Shown here: piece by piece, positions 16,370 through 24,281 of the stretch
How the letters are laid out: each line of letters begins with the position of its first letter
Numbering within the stretch: position 1 is the first letter of the stretch
NCBI GenBank assembly: GCA_947089135.1
Contig: CAMUJF010000013.1
Span: forward strand, 15,440 to 79,439
Length of the DNA stretch: 64,000 nucleotides
DNA from: an uncultured Clostridia bacterium
GTDB lineage: Bacteria > Bacillota > Clostridia > Oscillospirales > Ruminococcaceae
Direction of reading: 5' to 3'
Program-made: the position numbers and the translations under genes
The notes under the pieces: generated by a model
The model's database searches: none
What the model saw: only the letters and a program-made list of their open reading frames with translations
What the model was told of the DNA's origin: nothing

Positions 16370-17008
16370 TTAAAATAAAATTGTTTTTACCGATATGTAA
16401 TAAAACGGTACATACATACAAAACAGCGCAAGACGTTCCCACAAGCCCTCATATGACAGAACAGTACCGCGAAATTGTTCCTTATCGCCCATAATAAACA
16501 TTACAAAAAATGCCAATGAAAGCAGAAACGCAGTAATGCATACTGCACCGTACACCGTTTCATGCTGATTAAAAGCGGCAACGGCAGTTATCAGCGGAAA
16601 GAAAAGCAATGTCATAAATCCTATAGCCGCCCCTGCCCCGTGAATTTTTGAAGCCGCCGTTACCACATCTTTGGACTCATTCACGCTGAAAATTCCCGAC
16701 AGCAAGCCTGCGCCCAATGCAAACACGCCGACAGACAACAGCGTAAGTACAGCTATGGCGGGGAAAGATTTAACAAGTTCAAAAAAGTACACAAGAGCGG
16801 TCAGGGAAAGGAACAGTCCCAACCATATCAGCCACCCGTTGTAAATATGCCGCACGGGGCTTTCGGGACTTCCCAACACGCTCATTACCATTTTCTTACT
16901 GTCATAGCCGCGGTAAAACCGTTTCAGCAGCCACGGCAGGAAGAATTCTCCAACCACCGTAAAAAGCAGCAACGCATTAAACACTTTATTGTCGACCAGT
17001 TTTCCCAT
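16370..17008 (-). CDS. DUF998-like integral membrane protein
   Basis: 212 residues with about six hydrophobic segments, a layout like DUF998 proteins: repeated pairs of helices and short loops, ending FCMYVPFYYISVKTILF. Function is unknown. It lies 22 bases upstream of the methyltransferase and 21 bases downstream of the Dus-RimI gene, probably in the same transcript. Confidence 0.5.
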   Translation of the reverse strand: MGKLVDNKVFNALLLFTVVGEFFLPWLLKRFYRGYDSKKMVMSVLGSPESPVRHIYNGWLIWLGLFLSLTALVYFFELVKSFPAIAVLTLLSVGVFALGAGLLSGIFSVNESKDVVTAASKIHGAGAAIGFMTLLFFPLITAVAAFNQHETVYGAVCITAFLLSLAFFVMFIMGDKEQFRGTVLSYEGLWERLALFCMYVPFYYISVKTILF

Positions 17009-17029
17009 ATATTGTATAAACTTCTCCTT

Positions 17030-18436
17030 TTACTTCAAAAACTTTGTCATAATAACGGCGTTTTCCCTCGGCTCGCGGTAGAAATTTTTACGCATACCCA
17101 CAGGCTCAAAACCAAATTTTTTGTACAGATTTATTGCGGGGAAATTACTTTCTCTCACTTCCAAATTTATCCGCGCCGCTTTGTCTTCGGTACTGCGTAA
17201 AAGCTCGGTCAGCAAACCTTTTGCCGCCCCCCGCTGTCTGTACCTCTCCCTAACGGCAACGTCTTCGATATTTACCTCGTCCAGAACGGTTGACGCAGTA
17301 AGAAATCCGCAGACAACGCCCTCCGACGTTTCCGCTGCAAGCAGGACAGCCCCCTTGCTTTCAAAGGCACTTTTAAAGGAATTAACGCTCCACGGCTCGG
17401 AAAAACACTCCCGTGAAATTTCCGCAAAGTATTTTAAATCGTTTTCGTTTGCATTTCGTATAATTATCCTCGCTTTTAAAATATCGTCCCGAATGGCGAA
17501 AACGTCCTCCAAAGAGGAAAGCTCGCCGCACCGTCTGCGGTACTCCGCCGCATTGGGCATACCCTTTAAATAGTAGGAACACTGCCGCCTCGCTTCGCTG
17601 ATGCCTATACGCTCGCCTTTGTACCCCACCGCCAGTTCCACCTGCCGACACATCATTTCGAGATGTTCTTCAAGGGACGGTTCGGGAAGTATTTCCCCTG
17701 TTTCAAGGTAGTGCCTAACTTGTGCAAAAAGCCACGGCTTGCCGTAGCTGCCCCTGCCTATCATAACAAGGTCGCAGCCTGTTTCGCGGTACATAGCCTC
17801 CGCCGCTTCAGGACTTGTCACGTCCCCGTTGCCTATGACGGGAATCTGCACCGCTTCTTTGACCTGACGAATAATATTCCAGTCGGCTTTTCCGTGGTAC
17901 ATCTGATTTTTTGTGCGGCCATGGACGGTTATCGCCGCCGCTCCCGCCTGCTCCAAAGCCTTTGCAAATTCCACAGCGTTGACGTGATCCTCGTCCCAAC
18001 CCTTGCGTATCTTTGCGGTAATTGGTACGGGTACAGCGTTTACCGCAGCCTTGACTATTTCCGCCGCAAGCTTGGGGTTTTTCATCAAAGCGGAACCTGC
18101 CCCGTTTCCCGCAACCTTGGGAACGGGGCAGCCCATATTTATGTCGATAATGTCGGGACGGTACGCCATAAGCCGCTTTGCAGCTTCTGCGATAAAATGA
18201 GGGTCGTCACCGAAAAGCTGGAGCGCATAGGGGCGTTCGCTGTCAAGGACAGTGCAAAGCTCCTCGGTCTTGCGGTCGGAGTAGCAAAGTCCCTTTGCGG
18301 AGATCATCTCCGACACCATATAGGACGCGCCGTTTTCCTTGCACAAAGCGCGGTAGGCTCTGTCCGCGACTGACGCCATAGGCGCAAGGGCGGCGGTTTT
18401 TTCAATTTTTACTCCGCCTATTGAAATGTAGTTCAT
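17030..18436 (-). CDS. tRNA-dihydrouridine synthase fused to RimI-type N-acetyltransferase
   Basis: 468 residues. Residues 1-~320 are a DusB-type FMN enzyme: APMASVADRAYR near the start, DINMGCPVPKVAGNGAGSAL with the catalytic cysteine, ITAKIRKGWD, ITVHGRT, VIGNGDV and MIGRGSYGKPWLF. Residues ~324-468 are a complete GNAT domain of the RimI group (IEDVAVRERYRQRGAAKGLLTELL, NLEVRESNFPAINLYKKFGFEPVG), an enzyme that N-acetylates ribosomal protein S18. The join is clean with no stop or frameshift. ATG 18436 is preferred because GGAAGG precedes it. Neighbouring tsaD supports a tRNA/ribosome-maturation context (tsaD and rimI are often adjacent). Confidence 0.92.
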   Translation of the reverse strand: MNYISIGGVKIEKTAALAPMASVADRAYRALCKENGASYMVSEMISAKGLCYSDRKTEELCTVLDSERPYALQLFGDDPHFIAEAAKRLMAYRPDIIDINMGCPVPKVAGNGAGSALMKNPKLAAEIVKAAVNAVPVPITAKIRKGWDEDHVNAVEFAKALEQAGAAAITVHGRTKNQMYHGKADWNIIRQVKEAVQIPVIGNGDVTSPEAAEAMYRETGCDLVMIGRGSYGKPWLFAQVRHYLETGEILPEPSLEEHLEMMCRQVELAVGYKGERIGISEARRQCSYYLKGMPNAAEYRRRCGELSSLEDVFAIRDDILKARIIIRNANENDLKYFAEISRECFSEPWSVNSFKSAFESKGAVLLAAETSEGVVCGFLTASTVLDEVNIEDVAVRERYRQRGAAKGLLTELLRSTEDKAARINLEVRESNFPAINLYKKFGFEPVGMRKNFYREPRENAVIMTKFLK

Positions 18437-18505
18437 AGTAACCTTCCGTTTCAAATAAAAGCTTTTTTCAATTCTCCCCGAACGCGATCCATGGAATAAT
18501 TACGG

Positions 18506-19150
18506 TCAGTACTCCGAAACAAGATACCTTTCGGGGTCTTTTTCCATATCCACATATACGCGGACTTTCCCTCCGTGTGTGAACGGATAGTCCCGCTTTG
18601 GATAGTACCGGCTGAAAAATTGATAATTTTCAAAACGGCACACCGCACGAATCTTTCCGCCTTTTTCCTGTTCGCCGCTATAGTCTGCATAAACGCATTT
18701 TTCCTGCTTAATAAGCCGAGAAAAATATGCACGGACACAAAATTCGCCCACAATCGGGAAAACCGCCGCCAATAAAAGAATACCGAAAATAACGGTAAGA
18801 ACAGCAAAAGCGGTGCGCTCATCACGATTCATATCGTCAAAATCGTGCTGATCATACGGCACGGTAAACGCGTCGCCCACTTCCGTTCCCTCCAGATACC
18901 AGCACGCCGACGGCAGCCTTGAATCAAACCGTGTCAAACCAATGTTGTAAACAACGTCAACATGTTGTATTTCCTCCGTTCCGGGAGTTTTCAAAACCCG
19001 TTCCACACGGGCCTCTATGTACTCGCCTCTATACCCAAACGGCGTGTACCCCTTGAAAACCTCAAAGGTAAAAATTCCGACCGCCGCCGCTAATATCAGC
19101 ATTACAACGCCCCGCAAAAGCCGCGCCTTATTCATTTTGTAGCCGTTCAT
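18506..19150 (-). CDS. DUF3592-like two-TM membrane protein
   Basis: 214 residues. A hydrophobic segment (residues ~12-30), a predicted extracellular beta-rich part (VERVLKTPGTEEIQHVDVVYNIGLTRF..), a second hydrophobic segment (ERTAFAVLTVIFGILLLAAVFPIVGEF) and a soluble tail ending KVRVYVDMEKDPERYLVSEY resemble DUF3592 proteins. The function is unknown. ATG 19135 is an alternative start. It stands between polA and the Dus-RimI gene. Confidence 0.5.
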   Translation of the reverse strand: MNGYKMNKARLLRGVVMLILAAAVGIFTFEVFKGYTPFGYRGEYIEARVERVLKTPGTEEIQHVDVVYNIGLTRFDSRLPSACWYLEGTEVGDAFTVPYDQHDFDDMNRDERTAFAVLTVIFGILLLAAVFPIVGEFCVRAYFSRLIKQEKCVYADYSGEQEKGGKIRAVCRFENYQFFSRYYPKRDYPFTHGGKVRVYVDMEKDPERYLVSEY

Positions 19151-19227
19151 ATTTTATCACCTATACTTCAAATGTTCACGTACCGTAATCATACGGCTGC
19201 AAAAGTGTACTCCGTGTACGCCAAACA

Positions 19228-19305
19228 TTCAATTTGCAGGGGACGGGTCTACCGTCACGCAATCTTTATGCAATTTCAACGGGCGGGAAAACCCCGCCCC
19301 TACAA
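19228..19305. repeat. GC-rich intergenic repeat downstream of polA
   Basis: Contains GGGCGGG-AAAAC-CCCGCCC (19281-19299) within a GC-rich stretch beginning GCAGGGGACGGGT. The style matches REP-like intergenic hairpins common in Clostridia genomes. No T-run follows, so it is not a typical terminator. Confidence 0.4.
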
Positions 19306-19311
19306 GATAAA

Positions 19312-21852
19312 TCAGCCTTTAGCATCGTACCATGTTTTTCCTTTGGAAACGTCCGCTGTAAGAGGTACGTCAAGCTTTGCCGCGCCGCGCATTTCCTCAC
19401 CGAGAACCGCAGCGGCACGCTCTGCGTCCTTTTCCGACACCTCTATGATAAGCTCGTCGTGTACCTGCAATATCAGCCGCGCTTCAAGGTTTTCCGCCGC
19501 AAGCCGCCGATAGACCTTTATCATAGCTATTTTGATTATGTCCGCGGCAGTACCCTGTATCGGAGCGTTCATAGCGGCGCGCTTGCCGAACGCCTGAATA
19601 TTTTTATTGGAATTTTTCAGTTCGGGAATGGGTCTGCGCCTGTGATACATTGTTTCAGCGTACCCTTTGGCTTTAGCGTCCTCAACGGTTTTTTCCATAA
19701 ATTTTGAAACATTGGGGTACTTGGCAAGATAATTTTTAATGTACCTATCCGCCTCGGCAACGGTAACACCTATATCCTTTGAAAGTGAAAACGCGCCTAT
19801 ACCGTACACAATGCCGAAGTTTACAGCCTTTGCCGCGCGTCGCATTTCGGAAGTGACCATATCCGCAGGCATATCGAAAACCTGTGCAGCAGTGGAGGTG
19901 TGAATGTCCATGCCGTTTTCAAAGCCGTCCTGCATATTTTTATCGCCGCTCATATGAGCAAGAATACGCAGTTCAATTTGGCTGTAGTCCGCGTCAAGGA
20001 GCACTTTTCCCTCCTCCGCAACAAAAAACTTCCGCATATTTCTGCCAAGCTCAGTGCGGACGGGAATATTCTGCACGTTGGGTTCCGCGGAGGAAATACG
20101 TCCCGTACGTGTCTCGGTCTGCTTGAAAAGACTGTGTACCCTGCCGTCCTCGGCAACAACTTTCAGAAGTCCCTCAACATAGGTGGAATTAAGCTTTGAA
20201 AGCTGACGGTACTGTAAAATAAGGTCAACGATCTCGTGCTTATCCCTAAGATTTTCAAGCACGTCCGCATTTGTGGAATATCCCGTTTTAGTTTTTTTGC
20301 CCGTGGGCAGACCCATTTCCTCGAAAAGCACCACGCCAAGCTGTTTCGGAGAACCGATATTGAACTCGTGTCCCGCCATAAAATATATCTGCCGCTCGAT
20401 TCCCGACATTTCCTCCGTAAGGTTTTCGCCGAAACGTTTTATGCCCTCGGAGTCGATTTTTACTCCGTAATGCTCCATGCCCGCCAAAACCTCGGTAAGG
20501 GGCAGCTCTATTTCGTTCAGAAGCCATGTCATGCCTTGTTTTTCCACCTCTGCAAGCATTACGGGAGCAAGACTTGCAAGAGCGGCAATTTCAGCAAATT
20601 CTCCCAACTCCTCATACGTTGGCACACCGTACTCCGCGCACATTCTTTCCACAGAGTACTCTGTAGAATTAGTGTTAAGAACGTACCCCAGAATATCCGC
20701 ATCGGCAGTGATATTTTTAAGCTCTCTGCCGTTTTCAATACAAAAACGGTACACGTGCTTTGCCGCCGCCGTTATCTTTTGGCATTGAGAAGAAAGAAAA
20801 TCAAGCTGTGCGGACTTATCCGAAACAGTGTAAATTTTTTCTTCGTTTGTGGGAAGAAGCTGCATTACTCCGTCTTTGAAAAGGAAAACAGCATCGTTAA
20901 TTTCGGAAATATTTCCCGAAAATTCCCCTGCCTCCGCGTATTTCCGTTTTTCCGGAGCAGCGGCTTTAGGAGCGTTTGCGACAGCCGAGGGCTTGACCTT
21001 AAGCCGTTCCAAAAGCTTGAACATTTCCAATTCCGTCAGCAGACATGATACCTTTTCCACGTCTCTTTCCCCGACCTTATAAGCATTTATATCCATTTCG
21101 ATCGGAGCGTTTTTCACGATAGTTGCAAGCCATTTGCTTTGCTCCGCGTCTGCTTTTCCCGTCTCAAGCTTTGCAAGCACAGACTTTGTGGCAGTTACTT
21201 TGCCACTTTCAAGAGCCGAATAAATCTGCTCCACCGTGTGGTAATTCTTGATAAGCTGTGTGGCGGTCTTTTCGCCTATACCCTTAACTCCGCTGATGTT
21301 GTCGGAGCTGTCACCCATTAAGGCTTTCAAGTCGATAAGCTCAATAGGCGCAATTCCGTAATCCTCTGTAAACTTTTCCTCTGTATATTTCACAGTACCC
21401 TTTGTGGTATGCAAAAGCACGGTAACATTGTCATTGATAAGCTGAAGCGAGTCCCTGTCCCCCGTAAGGACATAGCACTCCCCTTTCATATCGGCGCAGA
21501 GCTTTGAAAGCGTTCCAAGAATATCGTCCGCCTCAAAGCCCTCGCATTCTACAATTTTTATTCCCAGAGCCGTAAGAAGCTCCTTTATCACAGGCATTTG
21601 CTGAGCAAGCTCGTCAGGCATGCCGTGGCGGTTAGCTTTGTAGCTTTCAACAGCCTTGTGGCGGAATGTAGGCGCACGCAGATCAAAAGCTACCGCAGCG
21701 CAATCCGGAGAAATCTCATTCACAACAGAAAGATAAATATTCATAAACCCTGTTATTGCATTGGTATACACTCCGTTTTTATTGGACAGCATTTTGATAC
21801 CGTAAAACGCGCGGTTCATAATGCTGTTGCCGTCAATTGCAAGAAGCTTCAT
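19312..21852 (-). CDS. polA: DNA polymerase I
   Basis: 846 residues from ATG 21852 (AGGGGGA upstream; the open frame extends further but the family N-terminus MKLLAIDGNSIMNRAFYG starts here). The 5'-nuclease domain (1-~290) has GFEADDILGTL and TGDRDSLQL; the polymerase domain (~440-846) carries DADYSQIELRILAHMSGD (motif A), RRAAKAVNFGIVYGIGAFSL (motif B) and LQVHDELIIEV (motif C). The middle part lacks the D-E and D-x-x-x-D residues of an active 3'-5' exonuclease, as in many Bacillota, so proofreading is probably absent. It fills gaps and removes Okazaki primers. Confidence 0.96.
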   Translation of the reverse strand: MKLLAIDGNSIMNRAFYGIKMLSNKNGVYTNAITGFMNIYLSVVNEISPDCAAVAFDLRAPTFRHKAVESYKANRHGMPDELAQQMPVIKELLTALGIKIVECEGFEADDILGTLSKLCADMKGECYVLTGDRDSLQLINDNVTVLLHTTKGTVKYTEEKFTEDYGIAPIELIDLKALMGDSSDNISGVKGIGEKTATQLIKNYHTVEQIYSALESGKVTATKSVLAKLETGKADAEQSKWLATIVKNAPIEMDINAYKVGERDVEKVSCLLTELEMFKLLERLKVKPSAVANAPKAAAPEKRKYAEAGEFSGNISEINDAVFLFKDGVMQLLPTNEEKIYTVSDKSAQLDFLSSQCQKITAAAKHVYRFCIENGRELKNITADADILGYVLNTNSTEYSVERMCAEYGVPTYEELGEFAEIAALASLAPVMLAEVEKQGMTWLLNEIELPLTEVLAGMEHYGVKIDSEGIKRFGENLTEEMSGIERQIYFMAGHEFNIGSPKQLGVVLFEEMGLPTGKKTKTGYSTNADVLENLRDKHEIVDLILQYRQLSKLNSTYVEGLLKVVAEDGRVHSLFKQTETRTGRISSAEPNVQNIPVRTELGRNMRKFFVAEEGKVLLDADYSQIELRILAHMSGDKNMQDGFENGMDIHTSTAAQVFDMPADMVTSEMRRAAKAVNFGIVYGIGAFSLSKDIGVTVAEADRYIKNYLAKYPNVSKFMEKTVEDAKAKGYAETMYHRRRPIPELKNSNKNIQAFGKRAAMNAPIQGTAADIIKIAMIKVYRRLAAENLEARLILQVHDELIIEVSEKDAERAAAVLGEEMRGAAKLDVPLTADVSKGKTWYDAKG

Positions 21853-21918
21853 AGCAATCCCCCTGTAATAATTATTTAATAAAAAATATGGAAATAATAC
21901 GCAAATATAATAAACAAT

Positions 21919-21952
21919 CTGCAAATAGTCTGCAAATAATACATATTTGCAG
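21919..21952. repeat. CTGCAAATA repeat cluster between rdgB and polA
   Basis: Two direct copies of CTGCAAATA (21919-21927, 21930-21938) and an inverted copy (21944-21952), in the presumed polA upstream region. They might be regulator sites or the remains of slippage. Confidence 0.45.
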
Positions 21953-21957
21953 AAATA

Positions 21958-22530
21958 TCAGCTTTGATCTGCAAAAAAGTCTTTCATCAGCCTAATAGCC
22001 TCCGCACGGTGACTAACAGTGTTTTTCTCGTCAGCGGAAAGCTCCGCAAATGATTTTTCACCGTACATAAAAATAGGATCGTAGCCGAAGCCGTTTGTAC
22101 CGCGGTTCTCGTATCCTATCTTTCCGAATACCTTTCCTGTGAAGTAATGGTCTTTTCCGGAACCGTCAATGTAGCAAATGCAGCAGGTGAAGTTCGCGCC
22201 GCGCTTATCGTCAGGTATGTTCTTTAACTCCTTCAAAAGACGTTTTTTCCGCTGTCCCTCAGGAGCGTACCGCGCGGAAAAAATACCCGGCGCACCGTCC
22301 AGAGCGTCCACCTCCAAACCGCTGTCGTCAGCGATAACGGGAAGTCCAGTCAGTTCAAAAACAGCTTTTGCTTTCAGATACGCGTTTTCGGCAAATGTCT
22401 TGCCGTTTTCCTCAACCTCTATGTCCGCTCCCGCTTCGGATTGGGAAATGACGTTTATCCCGGCAGGAGACAGTATTTCCCGTACCTCACGGAGCTTGTT
22501 TTTATTATTTGTGGCAAGAATTATTTTCAT
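21958..22530 (-). CDS. rdgB: dITP/XTP pyrophosphatase (Ham1/RdgB)
   Basis: 190 residues with the full signature: ATNNKNKLREVREIL at the start, ADDSGLEVDALDGAPGIFSARYA in the middle, TNGFGYDPIF, and SHRAEAI near the end. It removes deaminated purine nucleotides such as dITP and XTP from the pool. It ends about 100 bases before polA and begins 10 bases after the ftsY stop, so it is probably cotranscribed with ftsY. Confidence 0.95.
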   Translation of the reverse strand: MKIILATNNKNKLREVREILSPAGINVISQSEAGADIEVEENGKTFAENAYLKAKAVFELTGLPVIADDSGLEVDALDGAPGIFSARYAPEGQRKKRLLKELKNIPDDKRGANFTCCICYIDGSGKDHYFTGKVFGKIGYENRGTNGFGYDPIFMYGEKSFAELSADEKNTVSHRAEAIRLMKDFFADQS

Positions 22531-22539
22531 ACAAAACTC

Positions 22540-23766
22540 CTACTCCCTATTATCACTATCGGAGGATTCCTCGTTTTTCTTTTTTCCAAATGTGATTTCC
22601 TTAAACAAAAATCCGAATTTGCCATCCTTAAGACTCTTTTTCTCCTGCTCGGTATTTTGCACATCTTCTTCAGCTTCGGAGGCTTCTTTATCGGTTTCTT
22701 CTGTAATATCTTCTTCCGTTTCCGCAGTTTCCATTGAAGCTTCTTCCGTTTCAGTTTCTTCCGCAGCTGCTTCTGACGACTCTTCTTCGGAAATATTTTC
22801 GGGTTCTTCCTCTGTATCATCATCGTCCAAACGCTCATAGTTATAGTCAAAATCTGATTCCGTTTCAAACAAAGCGTCCACAAAATCACGGGCATGGAAG
22901 TCCTGCAAATCGTCGAGCTTTTCGCCCACACCCACAAGCTTAACAGGTATACCAAGTTCACGGTGAATGGAAATGATTATTCCGCCCTTTGCTGTACCGT
23001 CAAGCTTTGTGAGGACGATTCCGGTGATATCCGCTGTCTCGCCGAAAAGCTTCGCCTGATTTACCGCGTTCTGACCCGTAGTCGCATCAAGGACAAGGAG
23101 AGTCTCCAGCGAACAGCCCTCGGCTTGCTGATTGACGATACGGCTTATTTTTTTCAGCTCATCCATGAGATTTTTCTTGTTATGGAGACGTCCCGCCGTA
23201 TCGCAGATAAGCACGTCCACATCGCGTGCCTTTGCCGCCGTTACCGCGTCGAAAACCACAGCCGCAGGATCTGAACCCTCTGCGTGCTTGACAATATCAA
23301 CGCCTGCACGCTCCGTCCACACTTGAAGCTGATCAATAGCCGCCGCACGGAAAGTGTCCGCCGCCGCCACAAGGACGTTTTTTCCCTCGTTTTTATACCG
23401 CGCCGCAAGCTTGCCGATAGTGGTAGTCTTGCCCGCACCATTCACGCCGATAACAAGTATAACCGCAGGCTTTGAGGACGTGTCGATGCACTTGTCCTCG
23501 CCCAGCATTTCAGTAATAATATCTTTCAGCTCGTTCATGAGTTGCGCCGTTTCCGTCAGACCCTTTTCCTTGACCTTTTTGCGCAGCTCACCGCATATTT
23601 CAAGAGAGGTCTCAACGCCGATATCGCAGGTTATGAGCAGTTCTTCCAGTTCCTCGAAAAAATCCTCGTCGATCTTTGTAAAGGAGTTCATCAGGGCTTC
23701 AAGCTTGCCCATCATGGAATCCTTTGTCTTTTTTAATCCTGCCGCAATTTTACTGAAAATATTCAT
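22540..23766 (-). CDS. ftsY: Signal recognition particle receptor FtsY with C-terminal acidic extension
   Basis: 408 residues. The NG domain occupies residues 1-~300: N-domain helices from MNIFSKIAAGLKKTKDS, then GVNGAGKTTTIGKLA (G1), DTFRAAAIDQL (G2), DTAGRLHNKK (G3) and TKLDGTAKGG (G4). It docks SRP-ribosome complexes at the membrane. The acidic segment that normally precedes the NG domain is absent; instead ~105 Glu/Asp-rich residues follow it, ending with a basic patch (FKEITFGKKKN). ATG 23766 is chosen because AAGGAGGT lies 6 bases upstream; the earlier ATG 23772 touches that Shine-Dalgarno. Confidence 0.93.
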   Translation of the reverse strand: MNIFSKIAAGLKKTKDSMMGKLEALMNSFTKIDEDFFEELEELLITCDIGVETSLEICGELRKKVKEKGLTETAQLMNELKDIITEMLGEDKCIDTSSKPAVILVIGVNGAGKTTTIGKLAARYKNEGKNVLVAAADTFRAAAIDQLQVWTERAGVDIVKHAEGSDPAAVVFDAVTAAKARDVDVLICDTAGRLHNKKNLMDELKKISRIVNQQAEGCSLETLLVLDATTGQNAVNQAKLFGETADITGIVLTKLDGTAKGGIIISIHRELGIPVKLVGVGEKLDDLQDFHARDFVDALFETESDFDYNYERLDDDDTEEEPENISEEESSEAAAEETETEEASMETAETEEDITEETDKEASEAEEDVQNTEQEKKSLKDGKFGFLFKEITFGKKKNEESSDSDNRE

Positions 23767-23808
23767 TGCCATACCTCCTTGATAATATTTCGTGTTGTAT
23801 GTATACGC

Positions 23809-24243
23809 TCAAACTGCATAGGCACGCAGTATTTCAACTGTTCTCTCCAGATTTCTCTCCTGATCGGGGAAATTGCAGCCTGCCGAGTACACTTTTTTCG
23901 TCGCAGATATTTTCAGCTTCACAAATCTCTGACCGATAGGAAATTCCGCTCTTATCCTATATTCTCCAAAAGGAGTTTTTCCGATCTTTATATTTTTTAC
24001 AGTGGCAATATCAAAAGCTTTCGCGCTGTATTCCCCCAAAATGTCCGCACCGAAAATGACAAGAATCAATCTGCCGCCACTTGTGCAAGAGGTGTATCCT
24101 GCAAACGTATTTTCACCCGCAGAAAAGATTCCGCCTCTAAGTTCAAACACGCAGTAAATCGGACAAAGACTTTCTTCTCCCTCTAAAAGCATAGGATCTA
24201 AAAGTGAGTTCATGTGCTGCACGGATATTTTTTCGTACTTCAT
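23809..24243 (-). CDS. Hypothetical protein, 144 residues
   Basis: Starts MKYEKISVQHMNSLLDPMLLEGEESLCPIYCVFELRG from ATG 24243, with a GGTGAT in front. It is soluble and predicted beta-rich; I recognise no catalytic motif. It lies between smc (39 bases upstream) and ftsY (43 bases downstream), so it belongs to the smc-ftsY transcript. Small PH-like or DUF proteins in this spot occur in related genomes but I cannot name a family. Confidence 0.6.
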   Translation of the reverse strand: MKYEKISVQHMNSLLDPMLLEGEESLCPIYCVFELRGGIFSAGENTFAGYTSCTSGGRLILVIFGADILGEYSAKAFDIATVKNIKIGKTPFGEYRIRAEFPIGQRFVKLKISATKKVYSAGCNFPDQERNLERTVEILRAYAV

Positions 24244-24281
24244 AATATCACCGTTTCCTCTTTTACGCAAACCGTTTCCGT

